Positions 52,068-62,659 of a DNA stretch of 64,000 nucleotides are shown in pieces (the stretch's first letter is position 1; every line of letters begins with the position of its first letter). Source of the stretch: Tilletia caries (taxonomy: Eukaryota > Basidiomycota > Exobasidiomycetes > Tilletiales > Tilletiaceae). The position numbers and the translations under genes are program-made. The stretch is from the NCBI GenBank assembly GCA_032718865.1, contig JALUTQ010000032.1:1178001-1242000 (forward strand). Direction: 5' to 3'. The notes below the pieces were generated by a model. The model worked only from the letters and a program-made list of their open reading frames with translations. It was not told the DNA's origin and ran no database searches.

Positions 52068-52190
52068 TGTGGGTGTGAGTGTGAGTGTGAGTGTGAGTGT
52101 GAGTGTGGGTGTGGTGTGGGTGTGGGTGTGGTGTGGGTGTGGGTGTGGTGTGGGTGTGTGTGTGGGTGTGTGAAGGTGTGTGTGTGTGAA
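52068..52190. repeat. Expanded GTGTGA / GTGTGGGT simple repeat
   Basis: Longer than its partner at 3358-3432, with five or more added GTGTGA units and further GTGTGGGTGTG units, which shows length change between the two copies. Confidence 0.8.
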
Positions 52191-53991
52191 GGAGGGTGAA
52201 GACGATGTGTGGTGTGGGTGTAGAAGAGCATAGCGAAGATGGTGTAGATGTGTCGATGGCTGATGACAGATGAGGGAGAGCAAGGAGAGAGGAGTTCCTT
52301 GGATCGGAGAGGATGGGGAAAGAAGGGATGGGGAAAGAAGGACATCAGGCTTGTTATATAGCTTCGTCCTCCCAGAAATCCCACTCACCCACTTTTCGAT
52401 TCTCCGTAGCACAGTCTGAAGCAGAACACCAGGAGACCACCTGAGGAACACTGGCCTGCTGCTGGTGATCGGACATTGATACTGGCTGGACGGTGCGCTG
52501 GCGCCTGGCGGAACGAGGGGAGGCAGAAGACGAGTTCCCAGGACAGGACGGGCGTGCGAGCCAGTGCGACGCCTTGGCACCGTGCCCTTAGCCCACGCGT
52601 TCCTGTGAGGGCCCCGTGTTACCGGCAGGCGCGAGGCAAGAGGACCAGAGGCAGGGGTGATGACAGACCCTTCGGAACGAGCGAATGGCGCAATGTTTGT
52701 GTATTGCTGTCAATTGAAGATTTGAGAGCTGTTACTGGAAGACTTGAAGAGAGAGCTGTTACTGGAAGGAGAAGGAGAATCAAGAAGGAGGAAGCGATAA
52801 GCAGTCAGCGCCATATGCAGACGCGAGGTGTGCATTCGAGACTCGGCGGTGCGGAATGGATGCAACCAGAAAGGAGCGCACAGGCTCGAAGCGTGCTGGG
52901 AGGAATGAATGGCGAGTGCCGTGATCATGAGGCAGAAGGGCAAAGCAGACAGCGAGGCAGCGAGGCAGGGAAAAGGAAAGCAGGAGGGGATGATCGGTTG
53001 CCGATTGTCGTGCACGCCGTTTCCTTCCTGTCGCACCTGTCCCTGCCGCGCCTAAAGCCCCCCTGTGTTACCCCGACACACGCAGCTCGCACAAAGAAAT
53101 GGCACCACGGACAGAGCGAAAATGCGTGCAAAGACCCGCTCCAGCGAGGATCATTGAGGGGAGCCGGGAGGATGACAGACATGCGCGTTTGTTCCCTGAC
53201 CTTCTGTGTGTCGGAGCGGATGCCAAAGGATAAAGGATGCTGGACGAAAGGAAGAAAGAAAAGGTTGTGTTGTGAAATTTCGCAGATGTCCCATGTCCCA
53301 CGCCCACCTCGCACCCCTTGCTGGCAGCTGGCAGACGCAACAACAGAACGACTGCACATCAAACGGCCAGAGGTGTGATCAGCTATTTTCCCCCTCACTG
53401 CCCATTCCATCCTCGCCGTGCTCGAGTGTGTGTACGAGGGTGTGAACAAAGAGAGAGGCTCCGATGCAAATCTCACTTTTTTCTGACAGCCGCGTCTGAC
53501 ACGCGCCTGCCTGGCTGGCCCAAGTCCCCTTCGCACGAGCATCAACTCTCTCATTCTCTATGATGCTAGCTGCGAAAGGAGGTGCAGGTGGCTCGAGAAT
53601 AATACCCTGAGCCAGTATCCGGGCTTCTGGGCGCGTGTACTGGGGTTTGTGTTGCGCTGTCGCGTTTACAGTCGGATCGGTCCTGTGCTGTCAACGCTGT
53701 CAACGGCCTTGGAATTTTTTGGGCGTCGAAGCATGCCAGCCAGCACAACCACGCCTACCTCTTCAGGTGCTTCAAGACGGGAGCATTCTACTCACCCTGC
53801 AACGATCAGCCTACCATTACTGAAGCTGTCCGAAGCTTGCGTCGCGCTGTAGATCTTGATTCCTTGTAGAATGACACCCAGCAGCGTCGCTCGATGATCC
53901 GACGCGTCCAAAGAGAAGTCCCAAAGGTCCAAGAGACAGCTCTCACCCAGCAAAGGCGGAATCGTCGGTAGAGCAATTCGTGTATTGATCC

Positions 53992-55104
53992 TCAGCAGCC
54001 CCTTCTTGTTGCTAACGCACCCTCCCCCCACTCCAACATCCAAAGCGTCATCCACCGATTCCTGACCCTCACCCCCCCCCTCTCCTTCCCCTCCTCCGGC
54101 CGATACTTCTCCTCAGCCACGAAGGTCCTTCGGCGACCGGTCAGACGGGGGCCTCGGGCGTGTATCGTTGTAGATGGGGAAGAGGAGTCGGGGGAATCGG
54201 GGGCGAGCTCGAATTCGAGGATGGAGGACATCCATTCGTCTGAGGCGATTTCTTCGGGATGGCGGTTGGAGAGGAGCGCTTCTAATGACGGTTCGTCGAT
54301 TCGTTCCAGCTCGTCCCACAGCCCTCGAAGCGAAACACCCTCCCTGTCACTCTCCCTCGAAGAAGAGGAAGGGAGGATCTCCAACCCAACCCTCCGGACT
54401 TTCCTCACAAAATCCCCAATCCGCTCCCGACCCGTATGTAGACCGGCCACAACGACAACCCGGGCCTCCCTCGTCTTCGAAAGGGTGAGCGAGAGCGACT
54501 TGGCGAGGTCCGCATGCGAGAGGGGGTCCCAGAGAGTATCCGCCAGTACGATCGTGTCGAATTTGCCCCCTCCAGAGCGGGAGGGTGGGGTTGGTAGGAG
54601 GTCGAAAATGTCATCAGGATCCCGACCCCAGGTATACCCCGCCCCCTTCACCCTACCCTCCAAATCCGGATCCTCCCGAAGAGCCCTCCCGACGTTTTGT
54701 CGAAGGACACGGACGACCTGTTCCTCATCGTAATCCGTCGCCAGTACGAACGCAGCCCCGGCACGAGCAGCCACGAGCGCAGGTAAGGCCGTGCCGCATC
54801 CTAGCTCCAGTACAACTTTCCCCTCAATGAGTCCGCTTGATGTGGGAGATATGAGGAGGTCGGCGAGGATCATACCGGCGCGCCATTGGCGGTGGGCGAA
54901 GATGTGCGGGAGGGAGGCGGGCGGGATGGACACTGTGAATGTTGTATCCTCTTCGTTTTCGTCTTCCTCGCTTGGTTTGAGAAGCGGGCTTGGGTGGTAG
55001 ATTACCTCGCAGCCGGGTTGGCCGAGGGAGGGGTGGAAGGTCGATTCTTCTGAGGCCGGGAGCGCCGCCGGCGCGGATGAGGGCGAGGTCGGGGTTGCCA
55101 TCAT
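53992..55104 (-). CDS. EFM7: EFM7/Nnt1-like protein methyltransferase
   Basis: Class I SAM-dependent methyltransferase of the Methyltransf_16 group. Yeast Efm7 methylates the N-terminus and Lys2 region of eEF1A; that target is inferred by family. Single exon, 370 aa, longer than yeast (261). The ATG pair at 55104/55101 is chosen because upstream in-frame sequence is unlike the family. Evidence: a region of FHPSLG...VIYHPSPL, then FAHRQWRAGMILADLL, motif I VVLELGCGTALPALVAARAG, motif post-I LATDYDEEQVVRVLRQNV and motif II FDTIVLADTLWDPLSHADL, followed by VVVVAGLHTGRE and a C-terminal segment ending in WMTLWMLEW, as in Efm7 homologues. An acidic/Ser-rich insert precedes the tail. A possible GTGCGT donor eight codons before the stop could change the last residues. 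Confidence 0.8.
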   Translation of the reverse strand: MMATPTSPSSAPAALPASEESTFHPSLGQPGCEVIYHPSPLLKPSEEDENEEDTTFTVSIPPASLPHIFAHRQWRAGMILADLLISPTSSGLIEGKVVLELGCGTALPALVAARAGAAFVLATDYDEEQVVRVLRQNVGRALREDPDLEGRVKGAGYTWGRDPDDIFDLLPTPPSRSGGGKFDTIVLADTLWDPLSHADLAKSLSLTLSKTREARVVVVAGLHTGRERIGDFVRKVRRVGLEILPSSSSRESDREGVSLRGLWDELERIDEPSLEALLSNRHPEEIASDEWMSSILEFELAPDSPDSSSPSTTIHARGPRLTGRRRTFVAEEKYRPEEGKERGGVRVRNRWMTLWMLEWGEGALATRRGC

Positions 55105-55358
55105 GGGTTTGGGGGGTGTTTCCTTTCCTGAAGCCTTCCTTCCGCGATGCAGTCTGGAAGAAATTACGCGGAAAAGGGAAGGTGGATGGTGAGAACGGGC
55201 TGCAAATGTTTTGGAGATGGACCCAGTACGGTACAGGCCAGCGCTAAATTCATTTCCTCCCACCCCCCCCCCCCCTCCCCCATCTCCTCGCCACTGACCT
55301 CGCGCATCCCTCCCCTATCTCCTAGATACACCGCAAAGAAAAGAAGAAAGAAGAAGAA
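55105..55358. promoter_or_regulatory. Divergent promoter EFM7-like / small conserved gene
   Basis: 254 bp between divergent starts, with a C-run of about 14 (55262-55276) and pyrimidine-rich sequence before the plus-strand gene. No site assigned. Confidence 0.4.
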
Positions 55359-55901
55359 ATGTCCGCCGTCACCGTATTCCCGCCGCCCTACCTCGTCCCC
55401 GACACCAACGAGGTCGAGAAGAAGCAGCCTCAACAACCGCAACAAGAAGAAGAAGAAAAAGAAGGACCGAAGATCATGGGCGCCTTACCTGCCCCGTCCG
55501 ACGTCGACGTTGATGGATCGGCACGGCAGACGGGAGATGCTGCTACGGCTACGCCTAGGTTGAACCTCGCCTCGGACTCCGACTCGTCTACGGTCAAATT
55601 TGATGCCCTAGGTCCGCTTGTCGTGAATTCTGACGGGGTACGTATACGCAACCTCTCCCCTTCCCACTTCGATCAAATCAGCAGGACTAACTACTAACTG
55701 CCGAACGCTGAACGCTGAACTTATTGATTTGATGGGTCGTTGTTGTTTTTCACATAGACCCTCTCCCGGATCCACAACTGGTCCAGCATGGCCGAGTCGG
55801 AGCGCGAGCGGACGCTGAGGGTGCTGGGGAAGAGGAATCAGAGCAGGATAGCTGGGTTGAGAGCGAAGGAGGAGGAGGGTGAGAAGGAGGGGGAGCAGTG
55901 A
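55359..55901 (+). CDS. Small conserved fungal protein of unknown function
   Basis: Exons: 55359-55637 and 55758-55901 (140 aa). The intron interrupts a conserved segment that splicing rebuilds as LGPLVVNSDGTLSRIHNW, then MAESERERTLRVLGKRNQSR. This pattern (Leu-Gly-Pro, Val-Asn-x-Asp-Gly-Thr-Leu-Ser-Arg-Ile, Asn-Trp, Arg-Thr-Leu-Arg-Val-Leu) is familiar from short uncharacterised proteins across fungi. The N-terminal half is Pro/Gln/Glu-rich and poorly structured; the C-terminus is a charged helix. No signal peptide, membrane span or catalytic motif. Cellular role unknown. The intron carries a short 7-bp tandem repeat (55703-55720). Confidence 0.8.
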
Positions 55902-56576
55902 TCCAAGGTGGGTCGAACGTTCGGACCGGTGATTTCTGGAGCTCGTCCTCGCGGAGGGTCCGGCCAAAATTGCTGCGTACTTCCATGGACCACATGCGCT
56001 CGGACGCGGACGCCCCTCCCGCTGGCTCTGCTCTCACCACCCTCGCCCCCCGAATGGAACGGACGATCATATTCTCCCTCTCGTCTGGCGGGCAACCGTT
56101 TCCGAAAGCATCGAACTCTCCCCTGTACTAAACACGAGACGTTTCCAAAGGAGCCAGGAGCCAAGAGCCAAGAGCCAGGAAGAGAGAGAGAAAGATTCCT
56201 GAAAAAACATTGTATGATACGGGTGCCATGGGGGAGAATGACAGGAGGGAGAGGGGGCAGACGCAAGGTTGCGCCCGTGTGAATAGGGCGAGCATCGGGA
56301 CGGGAAGGAAGGGGTGGGGGTAAAAGGCCACACTGCGACGTGGGGGGGGGGGGCAGGTCGGTAGGCCCACAAAAGACAGGGCAAGGGTGTCGGTGTCGGA
56401 TCGCGCCAGCCAGGGTGCGTCGGTGACGGAGGTGACCTTCAGAAGAGACGCGGAAAGCAGGATTTGCTCGATTTGCAAGGTGGGGAGAGGAGAGAGGAAA
56501 GAACGAGTGTCTTGCAAGGGGTGCGTGTAGGATTGCTGGGGGGGGAACGGACCCCATCGGAACAGACACACCCTTC
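55902..56576. other. Convergent 3' region, small conserved gene / SEC1
   Basis: 675 bp between convergent stop codons. It contains four tandem 7-bp units GAGCCAA/GAGCCAG (56151-56178) and a 12-base G run (56341-56352). No gene recognised. Confidence 0.45.
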
Positions 56577-59500
56577 TCACTTCTTCCGTGAGAACGGATT
56601 CTGGGGGGGATGGGAGGGTAAAGAGAAAAGAGTCTGGGATCAGCCTTGTTTCATTCGAGAAAAGGAGGGAAGGAACCCCATCTCGGATCTCGACCCCCCC
56701 GCATGCCTCTCCCCAGATCAAAAGGAGAGAAAATTAACTCACCCTGCTCTTCTTCTTATCTCCCTTCCCCTGATCGATCGAGCTCGGACTCGGACTGGTC
56801 GGCCGTCCGGACCCAGACCCAGCACCGCCTCCATACCCTCCCGATCCATACTGGCCTCCTCCCCCTCCGCCGTTGCCGCTGCCATTGCGGTAGTCATGTG
56901 CGCCACCCTGATCTCCATACTGCGGCCGATGTGGCTCATAAGCGTGCTGCTGCTGATGCTGATGCTGTGGTTGATGATGACCCTGTCCCTGCCCCGGCGG
57001 CCCCGCCGACCACCTCGGATCCAACGCCGGCTCCGAATCCCTCACAGGCACAGGCGCAGCCACACCCCCACCAAAGCGCCGATCGTACGTGCTCTGGTTG
57101 ACAGGCGGTGGCGCGGGCTGACGCGGCGGTGGGGGTGCCTGCTGTTGCTGATAACCGCCTCCACCATATCCGTCGCCGTACCCGCCATTATAGCCCGCGT
57201 AGCCCGCTTGGTGTGGAGGCGCGCCGTGGCCGTGGCTGTGGCCCTGGTACTGCTGATGGGGAGGAGGGTGGCCGTTTCGCGGGTCGTAGCCTTGGGATGG
57301 GGGTGGGGCGCCGATGGCACCAGATCCGGGGACGGCATGTCCTCCCGCGCCGGACTTGCCGAATTTCCTCAGCGAGTCGACGAAGTCCTCTGGCGTGAAG
57401 GTATGGGATGAACCTAGAGATGCACGCAGGGTCAGTGAGATCGGCCCCATAGGAACGGAGAAAAAAAGAAGCAAAGAAGGGGGAAGGAAGACACTCACCG
57501 ATGTACATATCCATCCCGAGCTTATCAGTCAACTCATACGCGCTCCGGATTTCACTATACGTCATCCCACCCGCAACGAAGACAAGCACCCTTTGCCTCT
57601 TACTATCCCTCGAATCGCCTCCTACGCCACCCCCACCCGCCCCACCCCTGCCCAACCCATTCCGATCCGAGCCAGACGCACTGCTCCCGCCTATACCACC
57701 AGCAGGAGGCCGCCCCTTCGTAGCCCACGCAGGTTTAGCGCTCCGCAGACTGTTCGGCTGTGGTCGGCCCCCTGGGCCCGGTGAGGGTGAAGGGCTGATG
57801 GGCGGTGCAGGACTGGAGCCGCGGAAACTGGCCAGACTGAGGGAGGTACTGCTCCCCACGCTAAGTCCGGTGTTCATCCCTACGCTTAGCAGACTGCTAC
57901 TGCTACTACTGCTCCCCCCAACCGCGTCTGCCGAGGAGCCTGGTGGGCCGTCGCGTACGTAGGGATACTGAGACACATCGAGCCGGCCCGCAAAGTGATC
58001 CTCGACCATCAGTTTGACGAGAGGCTGATACCGACTGACGTCGTACTCCTCCCCCGTCGGCTGCTGTTTCCGCTTCCCTTTGCGGAACCAGGCGTCCCAG
58101 CCGCCGACGAGGGCATTCGTCTGTGGATCTTTGACGATGCACGCGCCGAGGTGGACAAGGTTGTCGACGGCGTCCATCTCGTGCAGGCCGAGTCGGGCGT
58201 GTTGGAAGAGTCTCTTCCGATCTTCGTCGGGTACGCCGTCGCAGTACATGATGTAGAGCGCAATGATGCGGACCTTGTCCATGTTGGACACGTTCCGGTC
58301 GTCAATCAAAGGAACCATCTCTTCGACGAGCGTCTTCGGTTTCTGACCCTCGGGTGTTAGGCGGGTGGCGCAGTTCTGCTCGACCATGGCCTGTTGGGGC
58401 AGCTTGGTCTGTTCGAAGCGGGACATGCAGGCTTGTGCCATGGAGATGTGCAAGCTGAGTTTGGCCTTCATCTCCTGCATGTGCGGCAGGGCGACGAGCA
58501 TGTCCTTCATGTCGTTCAGACTGGTCTGCGCCCCACCGGAGAAGACACCAGCCTCGTCAGCGTGCTTCTTGAAGTCCTTCGTGAGCTTTGCGATCGCTTC
58601 TGCGATGTGCAGATGTCGCACGCCCGTCCAGATTGAGTCCTCCTCGCCCAGCACGGCATCATGCTCGTCCAACTGGCCATCGGCGTCATAGAAGGAGTAC
58701 TTGTACCTCGTCCCGTTGTCCTCGATGGGCAAGAGGTCGTTGCACATGGCCTGGTAGGTGAACTCGTGCAGGAAGGGCGCGACGGGGTCCATGCTGCGGT
58801 CGGTAATGAAGAGCACGCCCCTTGGCCTTACGGTGTCAATCTTGGGCTCGTTGTCCCGGATGTAGTCGTCGATGGCCTTTTGGACGCGATGTGCGAGTTG
58901 GCGGGAGAAGTGCTCGGATTGGGAGGAGCCGGCGCCAGCGCCAGCGCCGACGGAAGCGGGTGGTATTTCGTTTGCGCCACCGCGCAGTCTTGCCATTCGT
59001 GCGCTGCTGGCATAGAGGGACGATGCTGCATTGGCTGCGATCTGTGTTGCGCTGCTGCTACTACTGCCATTGCCGGCTGCGTTTGGTGGAGGGGCGAGTG
59101 GACCGAGGGGCGGGTGGGATGGGTTGTAGTATCGGATTAGGGGGAACTCGTTCAGGGTGACGCATACGTTCAGGATGGCTGCTGTGCTGAATTGGAGCTC
59201 GTCTTCGATGGCCTCGAGGGCCTTCTTAGGGGCGCCTGGTCGTTGGAGTCCGGACAGGGGCTGGAAGATGGTGTGGAAGGTCTGTGGAGTTTTGAGGGAG
59301 AAGACCTGGCTTTCGAGTGCTGTGGAGGAGAGAGAGAGGGAGGGAGGGAGTCAGCAATAGGCAGGGGTGAGAGCTTGAGCAGGGACAAGGTGTGAGAGAG
59401 AGAGAGATACGTACGCCAGATGTTGACGAAGAGCTCGATGAGTTTCTTGAGTTTGCGTTCTGCTGGTGAGTTTGTGAGTCTCCTGAGGAGCGGTTCTGAG

Positions 59501-59912
59501 AGGGCGTCGATGAAGAAGATGTGTCCTGCGGCGTACTTGGGCTCGGCATTGTCAGGAGCGAGGTCGTTGATGATGGCCTCTACGTTCTTGCTGGTAGGGC
59601 AGAGGATGTAGGCGGCCTCGAAGCTTGGCTGTGGTGCCCGCTTGTGCTCGATGTTCTCGATGGAGGTGACGTTCTCCTGGAGGATCTGGTCTGTCTTGAG
59701 GACGGAGAAGAGGAGGGTGTGGGAGAAGGAGTCGGTGACCAGGATCTTCCACCGCGACGCTGTCTCCACCGACCGGATCGAGCTCAGGTAGCCTGGAGCG
59801 CAGTGTATGGGATCAGCGATCAGGGATCAGCACAACCTCACTCCTACACACACACACAGCGAGAGACACACTCACGATCCTGGACAGCATGAATGAGACT
59901 TCTTGGCGGCAT
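56577..59912 (-). CDS. SEC1: Sec1/Munc18 protein for exocytosis
   Basis: Binds SNARE complexes and drives fusion of secretory vesicles with the plasma membrane. Exons: 59912-59876, 59792-59415, 59319-57499, 57413-56743, 56600-56577 (976 aa; yeast Sec1 is 724). The short first exon joins to give MPPRSLIHAVQDRYLSSIRS, then SRWKILVTDSFSHTLL, the usual SM-protein opening. Conserved blocks follow: FFIDALSEPLLRRL, FPLIRYY, GVLFITDRSMDPVAPFLHEF, YQAMCNDLLP, LTKDFKKH, LPQQAMVEQNCATRLT, MDKVRIIALYIMYCDGVPDE and RVLVFVAGGMTYSEIRSAYEL. The C-terminal ~220 residues are a Gly/Gln/His-rich tail typical of basidiomycete Sec1. A 24-nt last exon gives the basic ending NPFSRKK. Ser/Gly-rich inserts (57640-57950) lengthen domain 3. 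Divergent from uL23m. Confidence 0.95.
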
Positions 59913-60095
59913 GACTTCTGACTGCTGACTTCTTCCGACAGCGTTCCCTGTCAGCGCGAAGGTTGTTGTCCGAGGCGAGAGGCGAGAGGCGAGAGGCGAT
60001 GTGTGTGTGTGCAGTGTGAGCGGCGAGTGGCCAAATGGATCTGGGGCAGTGAGTGAGTCACGTGATCAGTGGCATATATCCGATGATCATGCAGC
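59913..60095. promoter_or_regulatory. Divergent promoter SEC1 / uL23m with 7-bp tandem array
   Basis: 183 bp between divergent starts. GAGGCGA is repeated four times at 59972-59999, followed by a short TG run (60000-60011). Confidence 0.55.
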
Positions 60096-61898
60096 ATGCA
60101 GTCCCAGCGATCATCTCGTCCAGCCAGGAAGAAGCAACTACTATACTGTACCCGCTCCCTCAGCAGGACAGCACCAGCATCAGCATCAGCATCAGGACGA
60201 GGAGCGGAGATGGCAGCCACAGCACGATCCACGCTCGCACTCATCGCAGCAGCACCATGCACTCCCCCGGCTGCCAGGCTCGCACGCGTAGGGGTAGGGG
60301 CATCAGCCATGCTTGCCGCTCTCGCACGCAGGAATCAGTCCACCTCCACACCAGCACCGCCAGCCGACGATGACCAGCTCAGCGTACAGCCCCCCACTCC
60401 CACTCGGCAGGCTCCCACCGTCAGGATGCTCGCAGAAGCAGGCCTCGTCGTCAATCCCATCCGCACACAGACCAGAAGAAGGCGCAACGCAGGCAAGAAG
60501 CCAGTCACTCAGAAGCTGCTCGCTCAAATGGAGGCACAACACATCATTCCCACACAGCCAGCATCGCCCCTCGCAGACACTGTCTTCAACGCTCTCTACC
60601 GCCGCTGTCGCGCTCGTCTCTGGGTACCCACCCCATCCGACGCACGCCTTCCCCAGGACACCGACATGCAGGCCTGGCTCGACACCCAGCTCGACGCCTA
60701 CGTCGACTCTCTGAGCTCCGAACCCGAAAAACTCGCGGCCTTCGAGGCACTCTCTTCAGAAGAACAGCTCGACTTCGCCCTGCTCCCTACTTGGCAGGCT
60801 CTCGACGAATCCGAACAGCGAGAAGCACACATTCGCGTCCGGTTCGAAGCGGCCCGCAAGCTCGGTTGGCGGAGAGGGTTCTCCTCCGGCTTCCCTTACC
60901 TCACCCAGGACGCGCTGCCCGAGGGCGGGGAGGACGCCGAGATGTTGGCCCAACTCCAGTTGCCTGCCCTCAGTTCCGAAGCGGACAGCACAGTCCGTGC
61001 CCTCCTCAAACGCGTACACACCGCCAAGAACACGGCCGACGTCCTCGCAGCCCACCGAGAGCTGTTCAAGCTGGACGAGGCACGCGCCTGGGCTTCGTGG
61101 CAGGCCATGCCCGAGCCTGCCCGATTGGCAGAGCAGCAAGACGTCTGGACGAACCGGGACCGCAGCCGGATCTACATCGACAACACCCCCGGTTCGAGCG
61201 TGTGTCTGAAGACGATGCCGCGCTGGTTCAACACGCCTCAACGGGCAGGTCCACTCAACTTCCTGCCCAACATCCTCGTAAGGCTCGTGCGGAACTACAC
61301 GGCGTCGGGAGAGAAGTACGACGTGTGGAAGGCGACGTTCCGCGTGCCGCTCTCGATGCACAAACACGCACTGCGCTCCTACCTGCTCGCCATCTACGGC
61401 CTCCGAACAACCTGGGCACGCTCGATGATCTACCGCTCCAAGTTGACCCGGTCCGCCAGGGGTGGCGGAGTCAAGCGTCCCGGTAAGGACAGGACGTACA
61501 AGAAGGTCGAGGTCGGACTGCTCGAACCTTTCCTGTGGCCGGGCGTGAACCCGTCGTTCCTGCCGAACCGGATGCTCGTACACGAGATGCGCTTCGAGGC
61601 CCAGCGTGCATACATGAAGATGACCCGTACGGCCCGCTGGCGCGCCCGCCGCACCGCCGACCCGTTGCTCGATGCGCTCACCGAGGGCGTGCAGCACGGG
61701 GTGCTCGATGGGGCCGCTGCGGTGGAGATGGGGAAGGTGAGGCCGAGGGTGATGGCGAAGGGGAATGGGATTCCTACGGCGAAGCATGGGCGGATCTTGG
61801 CGATGCTTTTGGAGAGGAAGAGGGAGAGGGAGGGGGAGATTCGGAAGATTGTGGAGGAGCGGGCTGGTGCTTCCTCCCAGCAAGCTTCGACGTCTTAG
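60096..61898 (+). CDS. MRP20: Mitochondrial large-subunit ribosomal protein uL23m
   Basis: Sits at the exit tunnel of the mitochondrial ribosome. Single exon, 600 aa from the first ATG; another in-frame ATG at 60210 (MAATARSTLALIAAAP) also begins a presequence-like segment, so the start is uncertain. The first ~100 residues are Arg/Ala/Ser-rich, fitting a mitochondrial presequence. The uL23 core lies in the last third (about 370-520): FNTPQRAGPLNFLPNILVRL, YDVWKATFRVPLSMHKHALR, SYLLAIYGLRTTWARSM and TYKKVEVGLLEPFLWPG, as in Mrp20. The middle is helical and lineage-specific, which makes it much longer than yeast Mrp20 (263 aa). The tail is Arg/Glu-rich. Confidence 0.88.
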   Translation: MQSQRSSRPARKKQLLYCTRSLSRTAPASASASGRGAEMAATARSTLALIAAAPCTPPAARLARVGVGASAMLAALARRNQSTSTPAPPADDDQLSVQPPTPTRQAPTVRMLAEAGLVVNPIRTQTRRRRNAGKKPVTQKLLAQMEAQHIIPTQPASPLADTVFNALYRRCRARLWVPTPSDARLPQDTDMQAWLDTQLDAYVDSLSSEPEKLAAFEALSSEEQLDFALLPTWQALDESEQREAHIRVRFEAARKLGWRRGFSSGFPYLTQDALPEGGEDAEMLAQLQLPALSSEADSTVRALLKRVHTAKNTADVLAAHRELFKLDEARAWASWQAMPEPARLAEQQDVWTNRDRSRIYIDNTPGSSVCLKTMPRWFNTPQRAGPLNFLPNILVRLVRNYTASGEKYDVWKATFRVPLSMHKHALRSYLLAIYGLRTTWARSMIYRSKLTRSARGGGVKRPGKDRTYKKVEVGLLEPFLWPGVNPSFLPNRMLVHEMRFEAQRAYMKMTRTARWRARRTADPLLDALTEGVQHGVLDGAAAVEMGKVRPRVMAKGNGIPTAKHGRILAMLLERKREREGEIRKIVEERAGASSQQASTS

Positions 61899-62440
61899 AT
61901 TTTTGTCCCATCCGTTTCAACTTTTTTGCCCTCGACTCTCGAGATCAAACGACCAATGTCCCTGATGACTGGAGAGCGCAAATGCATACAATTCTCTTCT
62001 TCTCCCATCTGCTTTTCCTTGACCGCGGCCTGAGTCAGTTGATGAGTAGTGGGTGGAGAAGGTCGGGCCACGTGGTTCGATAAGATAAGATGGGACAGTT
62101 TTTCCGGCCCTGATTCAAATGCCGAAGCTCTCGGCCGAGTCGCGCGCTCTCCACCACCATCAGCCATCACCCTGCCTCCTCCTCAAATTGCAATGAATCA
62201 ACACACCCCAGGGACCAGGCGACCAGGGTGCAGACGTTTGACCTTCGCATCGGACGAGGCAATCACCGAGATTGGCGCTGAGTGCGAGATCTGCCTTGTG
62301 CGCGGTGAGTGGTGACTGGCGTGTGCGAGTGTGTGTGCGAAGCTGCGAAGTGCGAACCCACTTTGTCGATCTGAGGATTTGCGCTTGGACCCGGGTGCAG
62401 GCGCACTGCAGGAGGGCCTTGTTTCCCCGAAGCGAAAAGA
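61899..62440. other. Region between uL23m and the MULE
   Basis: 542 bp with uL23m 3' UTR and then unassigned sequence with GTGCGA-type short repeats (62310-62360). The left boundary of the MULE may lie here, but no inverted repeat partner is inside the window. Confidence 0.4.
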
Positions 62441-62532
62441 GCCCGACAAGCCGCAGTGCGGCTTGTCGGGCGAGCCAATATGATAGCGTGTCACTTACGT
62501 AAGAGACTGGGCAGCAGACGCGTCGACGCGTC
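62441..62532. repeat. Cluster of perfect palindromes upstream of the MULE frame
   Basis: A 15-bp perfect stem with a one-base centre spans 62441-62471 (GCCCGACAAGCCGCA and its reverse complement). CTTACGTAAG is at 62493-62502 and GACGCGTCGACGCGTC, a 16-bp perfect palindrome, at 62517-62532. The last is nested in a GGCAGCAGACG / CGTCTGCTGCC outer stem. Confidence 0.75.
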
Positions 62533-62659
62533 CGGTCTGCCCGTCTGCTGCCTTCCTTCCACCACATCCACCGCCTTTCCAATGCTCCCCTTCCTCGTCC
62601 TTTACGCCCTTTCATTCATCCACATTATTCTCACAGTATCTTTCATTTCCTCTTTGCCA

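Larger units (their letters stand above)
50727..52362 (-). pseudogene. Decayed spliced transcription unit within repeat copy 2
   Basis: Counterpart of the minus-strand unit in copy 1, with the TATA-like GCTATATAA at 52354-52362 and the same donor/acceptor-like pair downstream. An ATG at about 52048 opens a frame of about 90 codons (MAPSSPPVAIAQGSRHRAEG onwards) that ends after FIGGRATLF at 51773, where copy 1 has an extra G that would extend the frame. No family recognised; may be non-coding. Confidence 0.3.
50568..53702. repeat. Long dispersed repeat, copy 2 (no insertion)
   Basis: Direct-orientation counterpart of 1826-5877, 3.1 kb. It has the same internal order: hairpin, TG run, 13-bp minisatellite, minus-strand splice-like sites, GTGTGGGT tract, TATA-like site and the identical ~150-bp end. 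It lacks the inverted-repeat insert found at 4252-5250 in copy 1. Relative to copy 1 it shows many one-base deletions, dense around 51640-51850 and mostly in short homopolymers. Its right end lies only 290 bp from the stop codon of the EFM7-like gene. Confidence 0.85.
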
